This document shows, piece by piece, positions 22,095 through 28,617 of a stretch of 31,074 nucleotides of DNA. Position 1 is the stretch's first letter. Each line of letters begins with the position of its first letter. A program made the position numbers and the translations under genes. Source of the stretch: JBKPHS01 sp046729975 (GTDB lineage Bacteria > Actinomycetota > Thermoleophilia > Solirubrobacterales > Thermoleophilaceae); contig JBKPHS010000090.1 in the NCBI GenBank assembly GCA_046729975.1, positions 1-31,074 on the forward strand, in the 5' to 3' direction. The notes below the pieces were generated by a model. That model was not told the origin of the DNA. It searched no databases and saw only the letters and a program-made list of their open reading frames with translations.

Positions 22095-22728
22095 AACGCT
22101 GAAGCCAGTCCCGTACGGCTGCGGCCACCGCGTCGACGTCGCTCTTGAGGCTGTGGTTGCCCGGCACCGCGACGACCTCGCACGTCGCGCTGCCTGCCGG
22201 CATGCCAAACGGATCCTGTGCGCCCTGGACGACGAGTGTCGGCACCTGCACGGCATCGAGCTCGGACTGACGGGTCTTCTCGGGGCGGCCGGGCGGGTGC
22301 AACGGAAAGGCCAGGCAGAGCACCGCGACCGCGCCGATCTCCGCCGCGGTGCGGCACGCCACACGGGCGCCGGCGGAGCGGCCGCCGACGATTAGAGGCA
22401 GGCCGCGCAGCTCGCCGCCGCGCAGCTGCTCGACGACGGCCGCCCAGGCCGTGTCTAGCTGGTGGGCGGGCGCGGGAGAGCGTCGTCCCGCCACCCGGTA
22501 GGGCTGCTCGACGAGCGCGACGCTGAACCCTGCCGATCCGGCGACTTCGGTGACCGCCACGAGGTCGGGGGTGGTGACCCCGCCAGCGACTCCATGACCG
22601 AGTATCAGCGCAGCGGTCGGCTCGGCGGCCGCGTGCAGGTGCGCCCTCGCCGGGCCGTGCGGGGTTTCGATCTCGAGCACGGTCGCTCCGGCGGGCGGGC
22701 GATGAGTTTCGGGCCGGGGACTCGTCAT
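22090..22728 (-). CDS. alpha/beta hydrolase (KANL3/Tex30-like)
   Basis: The 212-residue protein is a short alpha/beta hydrolase: AALILGHGVAGGVTTPDL near the oxyanion hole, FSVALVEQPYRVAGRR, LPLIVGGRSAGARVACRTA with the nucleophile Ser in GGRSAG, VLCLAFPLHPPGRPEKTR, VPTLVVQGAQDPFGMP with the acid Asp, and VPGNHSLK with the catalytic His. FPLHPPGRPE is diagnostic of the Tex30/KANL3-like group (dienelactone-hydrolase relatives). The ATG at 22728 is used; its codon falls inside the -10 element of the divergent ECF promoter (site 2). Its stop is in the CTAG at the right edge of the inserted element. Confidence 0.9.
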   Translation of the reverse strand: MTSPRPETHRPPAGATVLEIETPHGPARAHLHAAAEPTAALILGHGVAGGVTTPDLVAVTEVAGSAGFSVALVEQPYRVAGRRSPAPAHQLDTAWAAVVEQLRGGELRGLPLIVGGRSAGARVACRTAAEIGAVAVLCLAFPLHPPGRPEKTRQSELDAVQVPTLVVQGAQDPFGMPAGSATCEVVAVPGNHSLKSDVDAVAAAVRDWLQRF

Positions 22729-22729
22729 A
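22701..22729 (+). promoter_or_regulatory. ECF-type promoter, site 2 (second sigma factor)
   Basis: GATGAGTTT (22701-22709) and CGTCATA (22723-22729) are 13 bases apart, as at sites 1 and 3. It stands 39 bases before the start of the sigma factor gene, implying autoregulation, and overlaps the first codons of the divergent hydrolase gene. Confidence 0.75.
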
Positions 22730-22768
22730 ACGGGCACGTCACGCTACACAGAGATGGAGGACGGTTCC

Positions 22769-23737
22769 ATGAGCGCAGTCGAGGCCATGCAGGGCGACGA
22801 AGCCGCGTTCGCCGCGCTCGTCGAGCGCCACCGGCGGGAGCTGCAGGTGCACTGTTACCGGATGCTCGGCTCGCTCGAGGACTCGGAGGACCTGGTGCAG
22901 GAGACGTTCCTGCGCGCATGGCGCAAGCGCAGGAGCTTCAAGGGTGACTCCTCGTTCCGAGCGTGGCTGTACCGGATCGCCACGAACGCCTGCCTCGACG
23001 CCCTCAAGCGCCGGCCTCGCCGCCCTGCCGCGAGCCGAGACGCCTCCGAAGTCCTATGGCTGGAGCCGTACCCCGATCGGCTGCTCGAGGGAATCCAGGC
23101 GAGCGACGCCGAGCCCGACGCCGCTGTCGTGTCGAAGGAGACCATCGAGCTCGCGTTCCTGGTGGCTATCCAGCACCTACCGCCCAGACAGCGGGCGGTG
23201 CTGATTCTGCGCGACGTCCTCGGCTGGTCCGCCAAGGACGCTGCGTCGCTTCTCGAGACGAGCGTTGCTTCGGTGACCAGCGCGCTCCAGCGAGCACGCG
23301 CGACGCTGAAGACACATCTGCCCGAGCGCCGGCTCGAGTGGACGCCCGGGTCGGATCCGAGCCGGGAGGAGCGCGAGCTGCTCCAGCGCTACGTGGACGC
23401 CACGGAGCGCGCCGACGCCGACGTGCTCGTCGAGATCATGCGTGAGGACGCGCGCTTCTCGATGCCGCCGGAGCCCGGCGTGTGGGTGGGACGCGAGGCG
23501 ATCGTCGCCGCCTGGAAGGAGGGCGGCTTCGGCACCGAGGAGTACCGCGACTTCCGCTGCCTGCTCACCCGGGCCAACATGCAGCCGGCGGTGGCGTGCT
23601 ACCTGCGGCGTCCCGGGGATTCAGACCACAGGCCCCTCGCCCTGGACGTGCTCCGGATCGAGGACGGGGTAGTCGCGGAGATCGTCACCTTCCCTGGCAG
23701 CGTGTTCGCGGGGTTCGACCTGCCGCCCAAGATCTGA
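22769..23737 (+). CDS. ECF sigma factor with C-terminal SnoaL-like domain (paralogue 2)
   Basis: The 322-residue protein has sigma region 2 (AFAALVERHRRELQVHCYRM, LGSLEDSEDLVQETFLRAWR, SSFRAWLYRIATNACLDALK), the linker VLWLEPYPDRLLEG typical of the TIGR02960/SigX5 type, region 4 (LPPRQRAVLILRDVLGWSAK, ETSVASVTSALQRARATLK) and a SnoaL/NTF2-like tail from about residue 205 (ELLQRYVDATERADADVLVE, ACYLRRPGDSDHRPLALDVL). The ATG at 22769 is chosen because GGAGGA lies eight bases upstream; an ATG at 22754 precedes that site. It is a close paralogue of the sigma factor at 18657-19772. No anti-sigma gene is adjacent, as expected when the tail is the control domain. Its stop overlaps the next ATG by one base. 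Confidence 0.93.
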   Translation: MSAVEAMQGDEAAFAALVERHRRELQVHCYRMLGSLEDSEDLVQETFLRAWRKRRSFKGDSSFRAWLYRIATNACLDALKRRPRRPAASRDASEVLWLEPYPDRLLEGIQASDAEPDAAVVSKETIELAFLVAIQHLPPRQRAVLILRDVLGWSAKDAASLLETSVASVTSALQRARATLKTHLPERRLEWTPGSDPSREERELLQRYVDATERADADVLVEIMREDARFSMPPEPGVWVGREAIVAAWKEGGFGTEEYRDFRCLLTRANMQPAVACYLRRPGDSDHRPLALDVLRIEDGVVAEIVTFPGSVFAGFDLPPKI

Positions 23738-24012
23738 TGAATCGCAAGCCGCCGTTCGTGCTTCGGGCGGTCACCGTCGCACCGGGCCACGCGCGGGCCT
23801 ACCGCGAAGCGGACTGGCGAGATGCGCTCGTCGTCGTCGAGCGCGGCGAGATCGAGCTCGAGTGCCTCGGCGGCGGCCGGCAGGGCTTCCAGAGCGGAGA
23901 CGTCCTGTGGCTGGTCGGCCTGCCGCTTCGCGCGCTCCACAATCGCGGGCGTGAGCCCGCCGTGCTGGTCGCAGCTTCGCGGCGCCGGCGGCGGGATACG
24001 ATCGGCCTGTGA
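23737..24012 (+). CDS. small cupin-like protein in the sigma operon
   Basis: The 91-residue protein (PPFVLRAVTVAPGHARAYRE, WRDALVVVERGEIELECLGG, FQSGDVLWLVGLPLRALHNR) reads as a minimal single-domain cupin: a strand pair, a VVERGEIELE core as in VxxGxxxxx, then GDVLWLVGLPLR-HN. The metal-binding His/Glu pattern is weak, with only one histidine near the end. It may be a sensor or a binding protein for the compound the operon deals with. ATG overlaps the sigma stop (TGATG), and its own stop overlaps the next start (GTGA), so the three genes are translationally coupled. Confidence 0.72.
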   Translation: MNRKPPFVLRAVTVAPGHARAYREADWRDALVVVERGEIELECLGGGRQGFQSGDVLWLVGLPLRALHNRGREPAVLVAASRRRRRDTIGL

Positions 24013-24560
24013 CCGACCGCCTGTACTTCACCGACTCCGATGAGGCCAATGCGCTGATTGCGTCGGATCCGATGGCGCTGCTGGTCGGCTTCGCGCTCGA
24101 CCAGCAGATCACCGTGCAGCAGGCGTTCACCGGGCCGTTGCTCCTGAAGGAGCGGCTCGGCGCGCTCGATGCCGCCACGCTCGCGTCGGCCGACCTCGAG
24201 CCCGTGTTCCGCGCCAAGCCGGCGATCCACCGCTACCCGGGCTCGATGGCCCGGCGCGTGCACGACCTTGCCGTGTACGTCCGTGACCGCTACGACGGCG
24301 ACGCCGCGCGGGTTTGGACCGACGCCGCGGACTCGGACGCGCTGCGCGCCAACCTGGCCGGCCTTCCCGGATTCGGCGACGCTAAGGTCAAGGCGCTCGG
24401 CTCCGTCCTCGCTAAGCGATTCGGCGTCGAGGCGGCCCGCGACCTCGTGCCGTGGCACCCGACGCTGGGTGACGTCGACTCCCCGCAGGCGCTGGCCGAG
24501 TACCAGGCGGCCAAGCGAATCCACAAGGCCGAGTGGCTGAAGCCTCAGGTCCGCTCGTAG
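24009..24560 (+). CDS. HhH-GPD family base-excision DNA repair protein (TIGR03252 type)
   Basis: The 183-residue protein begins RLYFTDSDEANALIASDPMALLVGFALDQQI, the characteristic start of the TIGR03252 group, followed by VQQAFTGPLLLKERLG and the helix-hairpin-helix LRANLAGLPGFGDAKVKALGSVLAKRFG, and VPWHPTLGDVDSPQALAEYQ with an Asp in the usual catalytic region. These proteins resemble endonuclease III/AlkA glycosylases but lack the Fe-S cysteines. A role in removing damaged bases is expected. The GTG overlaps the stop of the cupin-like gene. A repair enzyme in an ECF sigma operon suggests the inducing compound damages DNA. Confidence 0.9.
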   Translation: MTDRLYFTDSDEANALIASDPMALLVGFALDQQITVQQAFTGPLLLKERLGALDAATLASADLEPVFRAKPAIHRYPGSMARRVHDLAVYVRDRYDGDAARVWTDAADSDALRANLAGLPGFGDAKVKALGSVLAKRFGVEAARDLVPWHPTLGDVDSPQALAEYQAAKRIHKAEWLKPQVRS

Positions 24561-24584
24561 CTGTTGCGCGCCGCCCAGGCGCGC

Positions 24585-24613
24585 GATGAGTTTTCAGCCG
24601 CCTCGCCGTCTTA
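24585..24613 (+). promoter_or_regulatory. ECF-type promoter, site 3 (MFS exporter)
   Basis: GATGAGTTT (24585-24593) and CGTCTTA (24607-24613), again with 13 bases between them. The predicted start site at about 24620 gives a leader of some 26 bases carrying GGAGGA before the GTG at 24646. Confidence 0.75.
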
Positions 24614-24645
24614 CATGAGAACCCGACGTGGAGGAACACGAGAAC

Positions 24646-26118
24646 GTGACTACCGATACGAGAAGCGACCGCAGCCGCTGGCTGGCGCTGTACGTGCTCT
24701 GCGGCGGCCTGCTGATGATCGTGCTCGATGCCACGATCGTGAACGTCGCGCTGCCTACGATCAAGGACGACCTCGGCTTCTCTCAGAGCAACCTGGCCTG
24801 GGTGGTCAACGCGTACCTGATCGCGTTCGGCGGTCTGCTGCTGCTCGGCGGGCGGCTTGGCGACCTGATCGGCCAGCGGCGGATATTCCTGATCGGTCTG
24901 GCCGTCTTCACCGGCGCGTCGCTGCTGTGCGCCTTGGCCCAAAGCCAGGGCGTGCTGATCGGAGCGCGCTTCGTCCAGGGCGCCGGCGGCGCGATCGGCT
25001 CAGCCGTGATCCTGGGCATGATCGTCACGATGTTCCCCGAGCCGCGGGAGCAGGCGAAGGCCATCGGCATCTTCAGCTTCGTGGCCTCGGCGGGCGCGTC
25101 CATCGGCCTGCTCGCCGGCGGCGTGCTCACCGAGGCCATCAACTGGCATTGGATCTTCTTCGTCAACGTGCCGATCGGCGTCGCGATCGCGCTCCTCGCG
25201 CGGAGGCTCGTCGACGACCGTGAGGGGATCGGCCTCGAGCAGGGCGCCGACGTCCCCGGCGCCGTGCTCATCACAAGCGGCCTGATGCTCGGCGTGTACA
25301 CGATCCTCGAGGCCGGCGAGCAGGGCTGGGGATCGACCCAGACGCTCGGGCTCGGCGGCATATCCATCGCGCTGGTGGCCGCGTTCCTCGCGCGCCAGTC
25401 GCGCATCGCCAACCCGCTGATGCCTCTGCGCCTCTTCCGCTCGCGCAACGTCGCTGGAGCGAACCTGGTCATGGTCCTACTCGTGGTCGGCTTCTTTGGA
25501 TTCTTCTTCCTGGGAGCCCTCTACCTGCAGGGCATCCTGGGCTATAGCCCCTTCGAGGTCGGCCTTGCGTTCCTCCCGTCGTGCATCGTCATGGGGACGC
25601 TGTCGATCGGCTTCACCGAGCGCCTCATCATGGGCATCGGCCCGCGGGCGACGCTCATCGCGGGCCTGGCCGCCTCGGGCGCCGGGCTGCTGCTGTTCAC
25701 GCAGGCGCCGGTTGACGGGAGCTACGTCACCGACCTCCTCGGGGTGATGCTGCTGCTCGGCTTCGCCGGCGGACTCTGCTTCCCCGCGCTGATGACGCTT
25801 GCGATGTCGGGCGCCACGCAGAGCGACGCGGGGCTGGCGTCGGGCCTCATCAACACGACGGTGCAGGTGGGCGGCGCGATCGGCCTCGCCGTGCTCGCGA
25901 CGCTGGCGACCGAGCGCACCGACGGCCTGCGCGCCGACGGCGAGTCGCTGAACTCCGCGCTCAACTCCGGCTACCACCTCGCCTACGTCATCGGGGCCGT
26001 GCTCGTGGCGGTCGCGATCGCGGTCGCCTTGGGCGTGTTGCGCCCGGCGACCGGTGCGGCAGGCGAAGAGGAGCCTGAGCCGACGGAGGCGGAGCCGGCC
26101 TACGCCGAGGCCGCCTAG
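24646..26118 (+). CDS. MFS transporter, DHA2 (EmrB/QacA) drug:H+ antiporter family
   Basis: The 490-residue protein has the 14-helix DHA2 plan. Motif D1 is LDATIVNVALPTIKDDLGFS, followed by LAWVVNAYLIAFGGLLLLGGRLGDLIGQRR with motif A, ARFVQGAGGAIGSAVIL as motif C-like, and INWHWIFFVNVPIGVAIAL. Members export antibiotics, dyes and other hydrophobic compounds in exchange for protons. The start is placed at GTG 24646 because GGAGGA precedes it by about 11 bases and the ECF promoter predicts initiation near 24620; a GTG at 24628 would add six residues. The tail is acidic (EEEPEPTEAEPAYAEAA). A strong hairpin follows 15 bases after the stop. Confidence 0.94.
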   Translation: MTTDTRSDRSRWLALYVLCGGLLMIVLDATIVNVALPTIKDDLGFSQSNLAWVVNAYLIAFGGLLLLGGRLGDLIGQRRIFLIGLAVFTGASLLCALAQSQGVLIGARFVQGAGGAIGSAVILGMIVTMFPEPREQAKAIGIFSFVASAGASIGLLAGGVLTEAINWHWIFFVNVPIGVAIALLARRLVDDREGIGLEQGADVPGAVLITSGLMLGVYTILEAGEQGWGSTQTLGLGGISIALVAAFLARQSRIANPLMPLRLFRSRNVAGANLVMVLLVVGFFGFFFLGALYLQGILGYSPFEVGLAFLPSCIVMGTLSIGFTERLIMGIGPRATLIAGLAASGAGLLLFTQAPVDGSYVTDLLGVMLLLGFAGGLCFPALMTLAMSGATQSDAGLASGLINTTVQVGGAIGLAVLATLATERTDGLRADGESLNSALNSGYHLAYVIGAVLVAVAIAVALGVLRPATGAAGEEEPEPTEAEPAYAEAA

Positions 26119-26133
26119 AGGTCCCAAGAACGC

Positions 26134-26161
26134 GGAAACCCGCTCGGTTGAGCGGGTTTCC
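26134..26161 (+). terminator. hairpin terminator after the MFS gene
   Basis: GGAAACCCGCTC-GGTT-GAGCGGGTTTCC is a perfect 12-bp stem with a 4-base loop, 15 bases after the stop of the MFS gene. No U-tract follows, which is common for high-GC actinobacterial terminators. Confidence 0.8.
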
Positions 26162-26180
26162 GACAGGGACGCCCAGCGCC

Positions 26181-26460
26181 TCAGGCGCGAGCGGATGCGG
26201 ATTGGGCGGCCCTCGTCGCTTGGTTTGGAGTGGCCGCTGGCGCCAGTGCAGCCCGAGCGAGCAGGGCCGCGCCGATGGTGAGCAGCAGCAGCCGCAGGGC
26301 GGTTGGCGCCGGCAAGAACGCAAGCACGGCGCCGACCAGCAAGACCGTGCACGCCGTCCGAGGGAGGACGCCGGCGCGGCGACTGGCGAGCGCGAACAGC
26401 GCCCACCCTGCGGACAGCAGCGTGAAGGAGAGGAAGAAGCCCGCCAGCAGCGACTGCGGG
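26181..26460 (-). pseudogene. C-terminal remnant of a membrane protein
   Basis: On the minus strand the frame ending at 26181 encodes QSLLAGFFLSFTLLSAGWAL, FALASRRAGVLPRTACTVLL, VGAVLAFLPAPTALRLLLLT and IGAALLARAALAP, i.e. three hydrophobic helices with positive loops, then a short polar tail. No suitable start exists, and upstream of about 26460 the frame runs antisense into the response-regulator remnant, so the N-terminal part is missing. The family is not identified; linkage to a response regulator suggests a membrane or sensor partner, but this is a guess. Confidence 0.55.
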
Positions 26461-26828
26461 CCGGGGCCAGCGGCTTCCTGCTCAAGGACACGCCGCCGGC
26501 CCGGCTCGCCGAGGCCATCCGCACCGTGGGAGGCGGCGACGCGCTGCTCGCCCCGCAGATCACCCGCCGGCTCGTCGAGCGATTCGCCGCTCCCCGCCCC
26601 GAGACGCCGGAGGCGCTGGACGAGCTGACAGAGCGGGAGCTCGAGGTACTGAGACTGATCGCACGCGGGCTCTCAAACGCAGAGATCGCTCAGGAGCTCG
26701 TCGTGAGCCTGCCGACCGTCAAGACCCACGTAGCACGAATCCTCATGAAGCTGGGACTGCGCGACCGCGTTCAGGCCGTTGTGTTCGCCCATGAAGCGGG
26801 CGTCGTGCGCCCCGGCGAGGGCAATTGA
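26451..26828 (+). pseudogene. C-terminal remnant of a NarL/FixJ-type response regulator
   Basis: From about 26451 the frame reads LRAGASGFLLKDTPPARLAE, AIRTVGGGDALLAPQITRRL, then the LuxR-type HTH LTERELEVLRLIARGLSNAE, IAQELVVSLPTVKTHVARIL and MKLGLRDRVQAVVFAHEAGV. LRAGASGFLLKD is the end of the receiver domain containing the conserved Lys; the phospho-acceptor Asp and the first about 95 residues are absent, and the upstream bases belong to the remnant on the other strand. There is no good start codon before the HTH. A stand-alone LuxR effector cannot be excluded if an internal GTG is used. Confidence 0.8.
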
Positions 26829-26867
26829 CGCGCGGTCCGAAGTAGGCGAGACACAACCAAGCGTTGC

Positions 26868-26891
26868 AGTGGAGACGGCCGGTGAGAATCG
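26868..26891 (+). repeat. degenerate copy of the ssrA 3' end (possible attachment-site remnant)
   Basis: AGTGGAGACG is identical to 28161-28170 at the 3' end of the tmRNA gene. After a 4-base insertion (GCCG) comes GTGAGAATCG, one mismatch from GTGGGAATCG at 28171-28180. Both copies have the same orientation and lie about 1.3 kb apart. Integrative elements often use the ssrA 3' end, but no integrase gene is present. Confidence 0.35.
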
Positions 26892-27018
26892 CCGCGACAT
26901 GCCGCTGGCGGACGGCGATCCCGCCTAAGCGCGCGACTGGATTGCGACTGGACCACGGCGTTCGTCGTCGCCCCCCGCGCCGGTCGCGTCGAGTGGCCTG
27001 CGACGCGAAACGTCCTCC

Positions 27019-27594
27019 CTATGACGGGACCTTGCCTCGCCTGTTCCGCAACAGCCTGGTGACCGGCGAGGCCAGGAGCCGCGGCAGCAGTCGCGGACCC
27101 GGGACGACGCGCAGGCCCAGCTGCTCGAAGAGCGTGACCGCGTCCAGCTGGAACCAGTGCTCGGCGACCTTCCCGTCGACCATCCGGTTGATCTCCAGAC
27201 CGGAGAAGCGGACCCGTCGGTTGGTCGGCGGCAGTCCCCGGAAGGTGCCGGTGTGCGTGCCGGTGAACAGGATGCGCTGGGCGACCATCTCCTCGTCTGC
27301 CGCGGAGTCCTGCACCTCGAGGTGCAGGTCGGGGAAGCCCGCGAGGAAGACGCCGAGGAACTCGACCCAGGCGCCGCTGTCGAGCGCGGCGGGCTGGATG
27401 CTGTCCGGCGCGTGCGCGACGTAGTCGGCGGTCCGGGCGTCGGCCTCACCGTCGTCGTCGCGGGCGTTGAACGCGTCGATCCATCGACGCGCGACGATCC
27501 TGTTGTGCTCGGCCGACTCGACGCGGTGGTCAGTCGCCTGGTCGATCGCCGCCGCTTGCGGCCGGCGCGCGTTGCTCTCGGTCTCGTTGCTCAT
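27019..27594 (-). CDS. ester cyclase / SnoaL-like polyketide cyclase family protein
   Basis: The 191-residue protein has the SnoaL-like ester cyclase pattern: EHNRIVARRWIDAFNARDDD, VAHAPDSIQPAALDSGAWVE, FLAGFPDLHLEVQDSAADEE, VAQRILFTGTHTGTFRGLPP and VRFSGLEINRMVDGKVAEHW, FQLDAVTLFEQLGL. FPDLHLEVQD and GTHTGTFRGLPPTN are diagnostic. Members act on small molecules in a cone-shaped pocket; here the substrate is unknown. The ATG at 27594 has GAGAGGA seven bases upstream; the frame stays open far upstream but no homology is visible there. The C-terminal 25 residues are Arg/Leu-rich and lie outside the core fold. Confidence 0.85.
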   Translation of the reverse strand: MSNETESNARRPQAAAIDQATDHRVESAEHNRIVARRWIDAFNARDDDGEADARTADYVAHAPDSIQPAALDSGAWVEFLGVFLAGFPDLHLEVQDSAADEEMVAQRILFTGTHTGTFRGLPPTNRRVRFSGLEINRMVDGKVAEHWFQLDAVTLFEQLGLRVVPGPRLLPRLLASPVTRLLRNRRGKVPS

Positions 27595-28097
27595 GGTCGG
27601 TCCTCTCCGGATTCCCTCCAGCGGCGCGCGCTCGGCGACCGTTCGGCTCGAGGCATTCGGCGCGACTGCTCGCGAGCGCGATGTCGGCACCCTACTCGCC
27701 CGCGGACTCGGCGTCGCCTCGCGGCAGGACTCGTCGCCGGTGTGTTCCTTAGCTATCCGAGGTGCCGCGCCAGAGACCGCTGACCTCGATCGCGAATACC
27801 CGGCCTGGAACCGAAGTGGAGAGAACCGAACGTTGCGCAAACCATTCGGTCCGCCCACCAGCGCTGGCGCTGACCGCTTGAATGCGGCAGGCGTCGACAA
27901 GGACGCCGGGCGACCGATCCTCGAGGGCGCTGCCGAAGCGCGGCGCACAGGCACGCCGTTTCGCAACCACTGAGCCGAGCGGTCCCCGAGCGCGCACTGC
28001 CTGCGACTCGCTTCTGCGCCGATCCGCGACTCGCCTGCGACTGGATCGCCGGCGATTCCGCGGAAACGCCTGCAAACGACGTCGCCCTTGTCGCAAC
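27595..28097. other. about 0.5 kb without a recognisable gene
   Basis: No open frame on either strand in this stretch reads like a known protein, and none has a convincing start with a ribosome-binding site. The frame of the ester cyclase stays open back to about 28110 but the added text shows no domain. The segment lies between the ester cyclase and the ssrA terminator and is presumably the promoter region of the cyclase plus decayed sequence. Confidence 0.5.
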
Positions 28098-28124
28098 AAA
28101 TCCCGCTCAAAATGAGTGGGATTT
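28098..28124 (-). terminator. terminator downstream of tmRNA
   Basis: AAATCCC-CTCA and TGAG-GGGATTT form a stem of 11 pairs with one internal mismatch and a 3-base loop, 39 bases beyond the tmRNA 3' end. A second short hairpin, CCCGGA/TCCGGG (28135-28153), lies between it and the gene. Confidence 0.65.
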
Positions 28125-28162
28125 GCGGGGATGCCCCGGATCGTCGGTCCGGGCGGTACCAG

Positions 28163-28532
28163 TGGAGACGGTGGGAATCGAACCCACGTCCGCGGCCGCG
28201 TGATGGACAGCTTCTACGAGCGTAGCCGGCGCTCTAGGTCTCGCCTCCCGGTCGCCGTGCCGGCGGGGTTCCGGGGGGCCAGCCTCCTTGTGTGTCCCGG
28301 CCGCGCCGGAGGCGCTCGCGGCCGGTGAGCCCGTTTCTGATGCCGGACCCCCGCCCCACGGGCCGAGGGCGGGCCGACACCTCACTCGCCTAGCTTTGGC
28401 TAGGCAGCAAGGGCGAACCGATGATTCGTGTCCGCACTTATTGGTTTGCCCCGGTTGTTTAACGAGGCCTACCGGGGACCTCGACTCGCAACTGCCCACA
28501 CGAAAACGTCCACGTCGAAGCCTGTCGTCCCC
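28163..28532 (-). ncRNA. ssrA: transfer-messenger RNA (tmRNA)
   Basis: The 5' end reads GGGGACGACAGGCTTCGACG and the 3' end GGACGTGGGTTCGATTCCCA followed by CCGTCTCCA, which pair as the tRNA-like acceptor stem with T-arm; CCA is not encoded. The length of 370 bases is normal for a one-piece tmRNA. The internal reading frame starts at GCG and encodes ADTNHRFALAA followed by TAG (28400-28435); the ending ALAA is the Clp protease recognition signal. Preceding bases CCAATAAGT fit the resume-codon context. tmRNA with SmpB rescues stalled ribosomes, and smpB lies 1 kb away. Ends are accurate to within a base or two. Confidence 0.95.
28400..28435 (-). other. tmRNA tag reading frame
   Basis: Twelve codons from GCG to TAG encode ADTNHRFALAA. 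The hydrophobic ALAA end is what ClpXP and ClpAP recognise. The stop codon lies in a short CTAGCCAAAGCTAG hairpin, a known feature of tmRNA. Confidence 0.9.
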
Positions 28533-28617
28533 GTGTGTTCGTCGTTAAGGGTAGCCCGGCGGCGTGCCGACGACCAGCTTGAGGAGCTCTTTAGAGCGCC
28601 TGCCAGAATGGACTGAG

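Noticed and set aside
24039..24067. GATGAGGCC-N13-CGTCGGA, a near match to the ECF motif
   Set aside because: It lies inside the HhH-GPD coding region, lacks the TTT of the -35 block and the TTA/ATA after CGTC, and has no gene start behind it.
27019..28110. A 363-residue version of the ester cyclase
   Set aside because: The extra 172 residues show no domain and lie upstream of a clear ribosome-binding site and ATG at 27594.
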